Below are positions 14,697 to 16,508 of a DNA stretch of 16,508 nucleotides, in pieces. The position numbers and the translations under genes were made by a program. A model generated the notes under the pieces. That model was given only the letters and a program-made list of their open reading frames with translations. It was not told the DNA's origin and searched no databases. How positions within the stretch are numbered: position 1 is the stretch's first letter; each line of letters starts with the position of its first letter. The DNA comes from Cyanobacteria bacterium T3Sed10_344R1 (lineage in GTDB: Bacteria; Cyanobacteriota; Cyanobacteriia; Phormidesmidales; Phormidesmidaceae): assembly GCA_003566335.1 (NCBI GenBank), contig PXDR01000616.1, positions 1 through 16,508 of the forward strand. The letters run 5' to 3'.

Positions 14697-15827
14697 ATGA
14701 CCAAAATTCTAATCATTGAAGACGAAGCGTCCCTCCGAGAAGATCTGCTAGACCTGCTAGAGGGAGAGGGCTTTGAGGTCACTGGCGCGGCTGATGGTCA
14801 GGCGGGGGTTGATCTGGCCCGATCTTGGCAGCCGGATTTGATTATTTGTGATGTGCTGATGCCGGGGCTAGACGGCTATGGGGTGTTAGAAACCCTGCGC
14901 CAGGATGAGACCATGGCCCTGATTCCCTTTATTTTCCTCACGGCAAAGGGAACTGGCCCAGACCTGCGCCAGGGCATGACCCTGGGGGCAGATGACTATC
15001 TGATCAAACCCTATAAGCAAAGTGAGCTACTGGCTGCGATCGCAACCCGTCTGCACAAACACACCAGCATCTTGCAGCTTCAGGAAAAAATTGAGTCCCT
15101 TGAATCTACTAGCCTGCTGCAAGAAGACTTTTTAGCCACCACCTCCGAAAATATTCGCGGCCCCCTGACCAACATTGCGATGGCGGTGAAGATGCTGCGT
15201 ACCGTGCCCAACCGCGACGCCCAGCAGCGTTATCTTGACCTGCTGCAAGTGGAATCCAGCCGAGAGGTGAAGCTGATTGACGACCTGCTGGACTTGCAGC
15301 GGCTGGAAAACCACAACTACATTCCTCGGCTACAGCCTGTGACCCTGCAAAACTGGCTGCCGGTGGTGGCTGAACCCCTGCGGATTCAGGCCCAGGCCCG
15401 GCAGCAGCAGCTCCATATTGTGGTGCCCCCCTATCTGCCCGCCCTGCTGTTTGATAGTGCCAGCCTCCAGCGGGTGCTGGTTGAACTGCTGCTAAACGCC
15501 TGTAAATACACCGCTCCTGGCGGCAGCTTGTCCTTAGAAGTGCGGCGGGAACTCAGCGGTGACTCTGCCGCCACCACCCACTTCGTGATCAGTAATCAAG
15601 CCGAACTTCCCGAAGACGTGCTGCCCAAACTGTTTGACCCGTTCTATCGCGTACCGGGGGGCGATCGCTGGCACCAGGGGGGCAGTGGCCTGGGCCTCGC
15701 CCTAGTCAAGCGGTTGGTCGATGTCCAAAGTGGCACCCTGAATATCAAGTGTCAGCCCGGTTGGCTTCAGGTGCAGGTTAGCTTTGATGCCGAGGTGGCT
15801 CCGCCTTCTGTGGTGGCTCGGGCCTAG
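14697..15827 (+). CDS. Response regulator fused to a kinase-like module lacking the phospho-His
   Basis: This 376-residue protein begins with a full REC domain (1-120): acidic pair Glu9-Asp10, phospho-Asp52, Thr82 and Lys104. After a short helix comes a HisKA-like segment and a HATPase_c-like domain. The H-box reads TSENIRGPLTN (149-159) where kinases of this type read TSHELRTPLTN. Residue 151 is therefore Glu instead of His, confirmed by the codons TCC GAA AAT at 15144-15152. In the ATPase part the N-box is VELLLNACKYT (first Asn replaced by Glu263, Asn267 kept) and the G1 DxGxG is absent (ISNQAELPED). G2 GGSGLGL (328-334) is kept. Related cyanobacterial REC-kinases often have an altered G1, but they normally keep the histidine. 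The protein is thus probably a phosphorylation-controlled scaffold or an inactive pseudokinase; this is inference. It is the last gene of the presumed three-gene operon. A GGCCTAGGCC palindrome encloses its stop codon. Confidence 0.92.
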   Translation: MTKILIIEDEASLREDLLDLLEGEGFEVTGAADGQAGVDLARSWQPDLIICDVLMPGLDGYGVLETLRQDETMALIPFIFLTAKGTGPDLRQGMTLGADDYLIKPYKQSELLAAIATRLHKHTSILQLQEKIESLESTSLLQEDFLATTSENIRGPLTNIAMAVKMLRTVPNRDAQQRYLDLLQVESSREVKLIDDLLDLQRLENHNYIPRLQPVTLQNWLPVVAEPLRIQAQARQQQLHIVVPPYLPALLFDSASLQRVLVELLLNACKYTAPGGSLSLEVRRELSGDSAATTHFVISNQAELPEDVLPKLFDPFYRVPGGDRWHQGGSGLGLALVKRLVDVQSGTLNIKCQPGWLQVQVSFDAEVAPPSVVARA

Positions 15828-15854
15828 GCCAGTTGGGGGCCACAGGCACTTCTA

Positions 15855-15895
15855 CACCCTGAAAATTCTGCACGCTGAAACCTAGGCACCCTGAA
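15855..15895. repeat. Three 9-bp direct repeats with 16-bp period
   Basis: CACCCTGAA (15855-15863), CACGCTGAA (15871-15879) and CACCCTGAA (15887-15895) are spaced exactly 16 bp apart in non-coding DNA between the REC protein stop and the membrane protein start. The array is iteron-like, and such spacing is usual for cooperative protein binding sites. The factor is unknown. Confidence 0.65.
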
Positions 15896-16013
15896 TCAGC
15901 GGGGATGTCCCAGGCTGCCGATCCCGTTGTGACTGGCCCAGCAACTTGCACCACCTGAGAATCTGACCTTGATCGGGTCTATTGATCCCTAGACAGGCAT
16001 AGTCTGAGACCAA

Positions 16014-16047
16014 GGAACAGGACACCGCGCGACCGGGGATCTGTTCC
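16014..16047 (+). repeat. 7-bp inverted repeat in the leader of the membrane protein gene
   Basis: GGAACAG (16014-16020) pairs with CTGTTCC (16041-16047) around a 20-nt loop, ending 23 bp before the ATG at 16071. It could be a leader hairpin or an operator. No T-run follows, and the arms are short enough to arise by chance. Confidence 0.3.
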
Positions 16048-16070
16048 CTGTCCCTTCCGCCGTGACCGCC

Positions 16071-16508
16071 ATGTTTAACCGCTCCCGCCGCCGTCAGATC
16101 CGCCACTTTCTCAGTAGGCTACGACACCCGCAGCGCCTGATTCGCCGGTTCTTTCACAAAACCCACGTGATCAAGGACGAACCCCTGAACCGGGTGAGCC
16201 TGGCCGTGATTTTGGTGATTGACCTGTTCATTTTGGTCAACGTCTTCACTGGCCTGAATGACATTGGCCGTTGGCCGATTAGCCCCCACCAAGCCTATCC
16301 CTGCTATGGCGAATGGCAGAGCTACCGCCAGCAATCTGACGCCAATCGCGACTTTAATTTTCTGCAACCCATCGCCAATGATGAGTGGCGCATCCAGGAA
16401 GGGGGCTATCGCGTTGACATCACCCGAACTGCCGAAAACCATCTCGGGGATGTAGCCGACATCTGTCTGCGCTACGCCGACTACCAAGACCAAATCGCCA
16501 CCCCAGCC
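16071..16508 (+). CDS. Single-span membrane protein, N-terminal part (runs off the window)
   Basis: From the ATG at 16071 the frame is open to the window edge (146 residues). Residues 1-40 are strongly basic (RSRRRQIRHF, RLIRRFF), then one hydrophobic span at about 43-62 (SLAVILVIDLFILVNVFTGL). The following part is hydrophilic, with PCYGEW (77-82) and further cysteine in DICLRY (about 130-135). The positive N-terminus followed by one span suggests an N-in topology with the rest outside the cytoplasm. From memory it resembles conserved cyanobacterial membrane proteins of unknown role, and I give no function. A GTG three codons earlier (16062) is also possible. It lies 243 bp after the REC protein gene, with direct repeats between them, so it may have its own promoter. 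Confidence 0.7.
   Translation, partial: MFNRSRRRQIRHFLSRLRHPQRLIRRFFHKTHVIKDEPLNRVSLAVILVIDLFILVNVFTGLNDIGRWPISPHQAYPCYGEWQSYRQQSDANRDFNFLQPIANDEWRIQEGGYRVDITRTAENHLGDVADICLRYADYQDQIATPA

Larger units (their letters stand above)
15828..16070. other. Spacer between the REC protein and the membrane protein gene
   Basis: This 243-bp spacer holds the 16-bp-period repeats and the leader inverted repeat listed separately, plus a short dyad GTCTA/TAGAC (15977-15981 with 15990-15994). I see no gene and no intrinsic terminator with a T-run, so read-through from the signalling operon into the membrane protein gene cannot be excluded. Confidence 0.4.

Noticed and set aside
16119..16493. A 124-codon minus-strand open frame at the right edge
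   Set aside because: It lies opposite the membrane protein gene, whose basic N-terminus plus single span is protein-like; the minus product shows no known motif.

Overview
The window reads as a chromosomal segment of a cyanobacterium. At least 16 copies of the cyanobacterial HIP1 octamer GCGATCGC occur in 16.5 kb, where well under one would be expected by chance. Several genes have cyanobacterial character: an arogenate/prephenate dehydrogenase, a long pentapeptide-repeat protein, GAF- and CBS-containing histidine kinases, and a LepA with a typical cyanobacterial N-terminus. The base composition is moderately GC-rich. A filamentous Leptolyngbya/Nodosilinea-like organism is a guess from overall feel and was not tested. 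I see no rRNA, tRNA, CRISPR, transposase or phage gene.

Left part (1-5475). On the minus strand lie the 5' end of a probable DinG-type helicase gene (running off the window) and, just upstream of it, a 519-residue pentapeptide-repeat protein. Divergently on the plus strand is tyrA. It ends only 9 bp from the end of a minus-strand PAS-GAF histidine kinase, and a small ribbon-helix-helix protein gene lies upstream of that kinase. The spacer between the small gene and lepA carries 10-bp tandem repeats and a perfect 11-bp inverted repeat.

Middle part (5476-10170). All genes are on the plus strand: lepA (translation factor EF4), then two nucleotide-sugar genes, a UDP-glucuronate decarboxylase and a UDP-glucose 6-dehydrogenase. 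Ugd makes UDP-glucuronate from UDP-glucose, and the decarboxylase converts it to UDP-xylose, so together they supply acidic sugars and pentoses for surface polysaccharide. A strong intrinsic terminator closes this block.

Right part (10171-16508). A probable three-gene signalling operon follows: a hybrid kinase with a complete internal phosphorelay (GAF-HisKA-HATPase-REC-REC-Hpt), a CBS-like/PAS histidine kinase, and a REC protein fused to a kinase-like module. In that last protein the phospho-accepting histidine is replaced by glutamate, and the ATP-lid motifs are partly degraded. No DNA-binding output regulator is encoded in the operon. The window ends inside a gene for a single-span membrane protein. 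Its leader contains three 9-bp direct repeats at an exact 16-bp period. The most interesting leads are the His-less REC-kinase, this 16-bp-period repeat array, the RHH gene with its tandem-repeat spacer, and the unbroken pentapeptide helix with 20-residue super-repeats.
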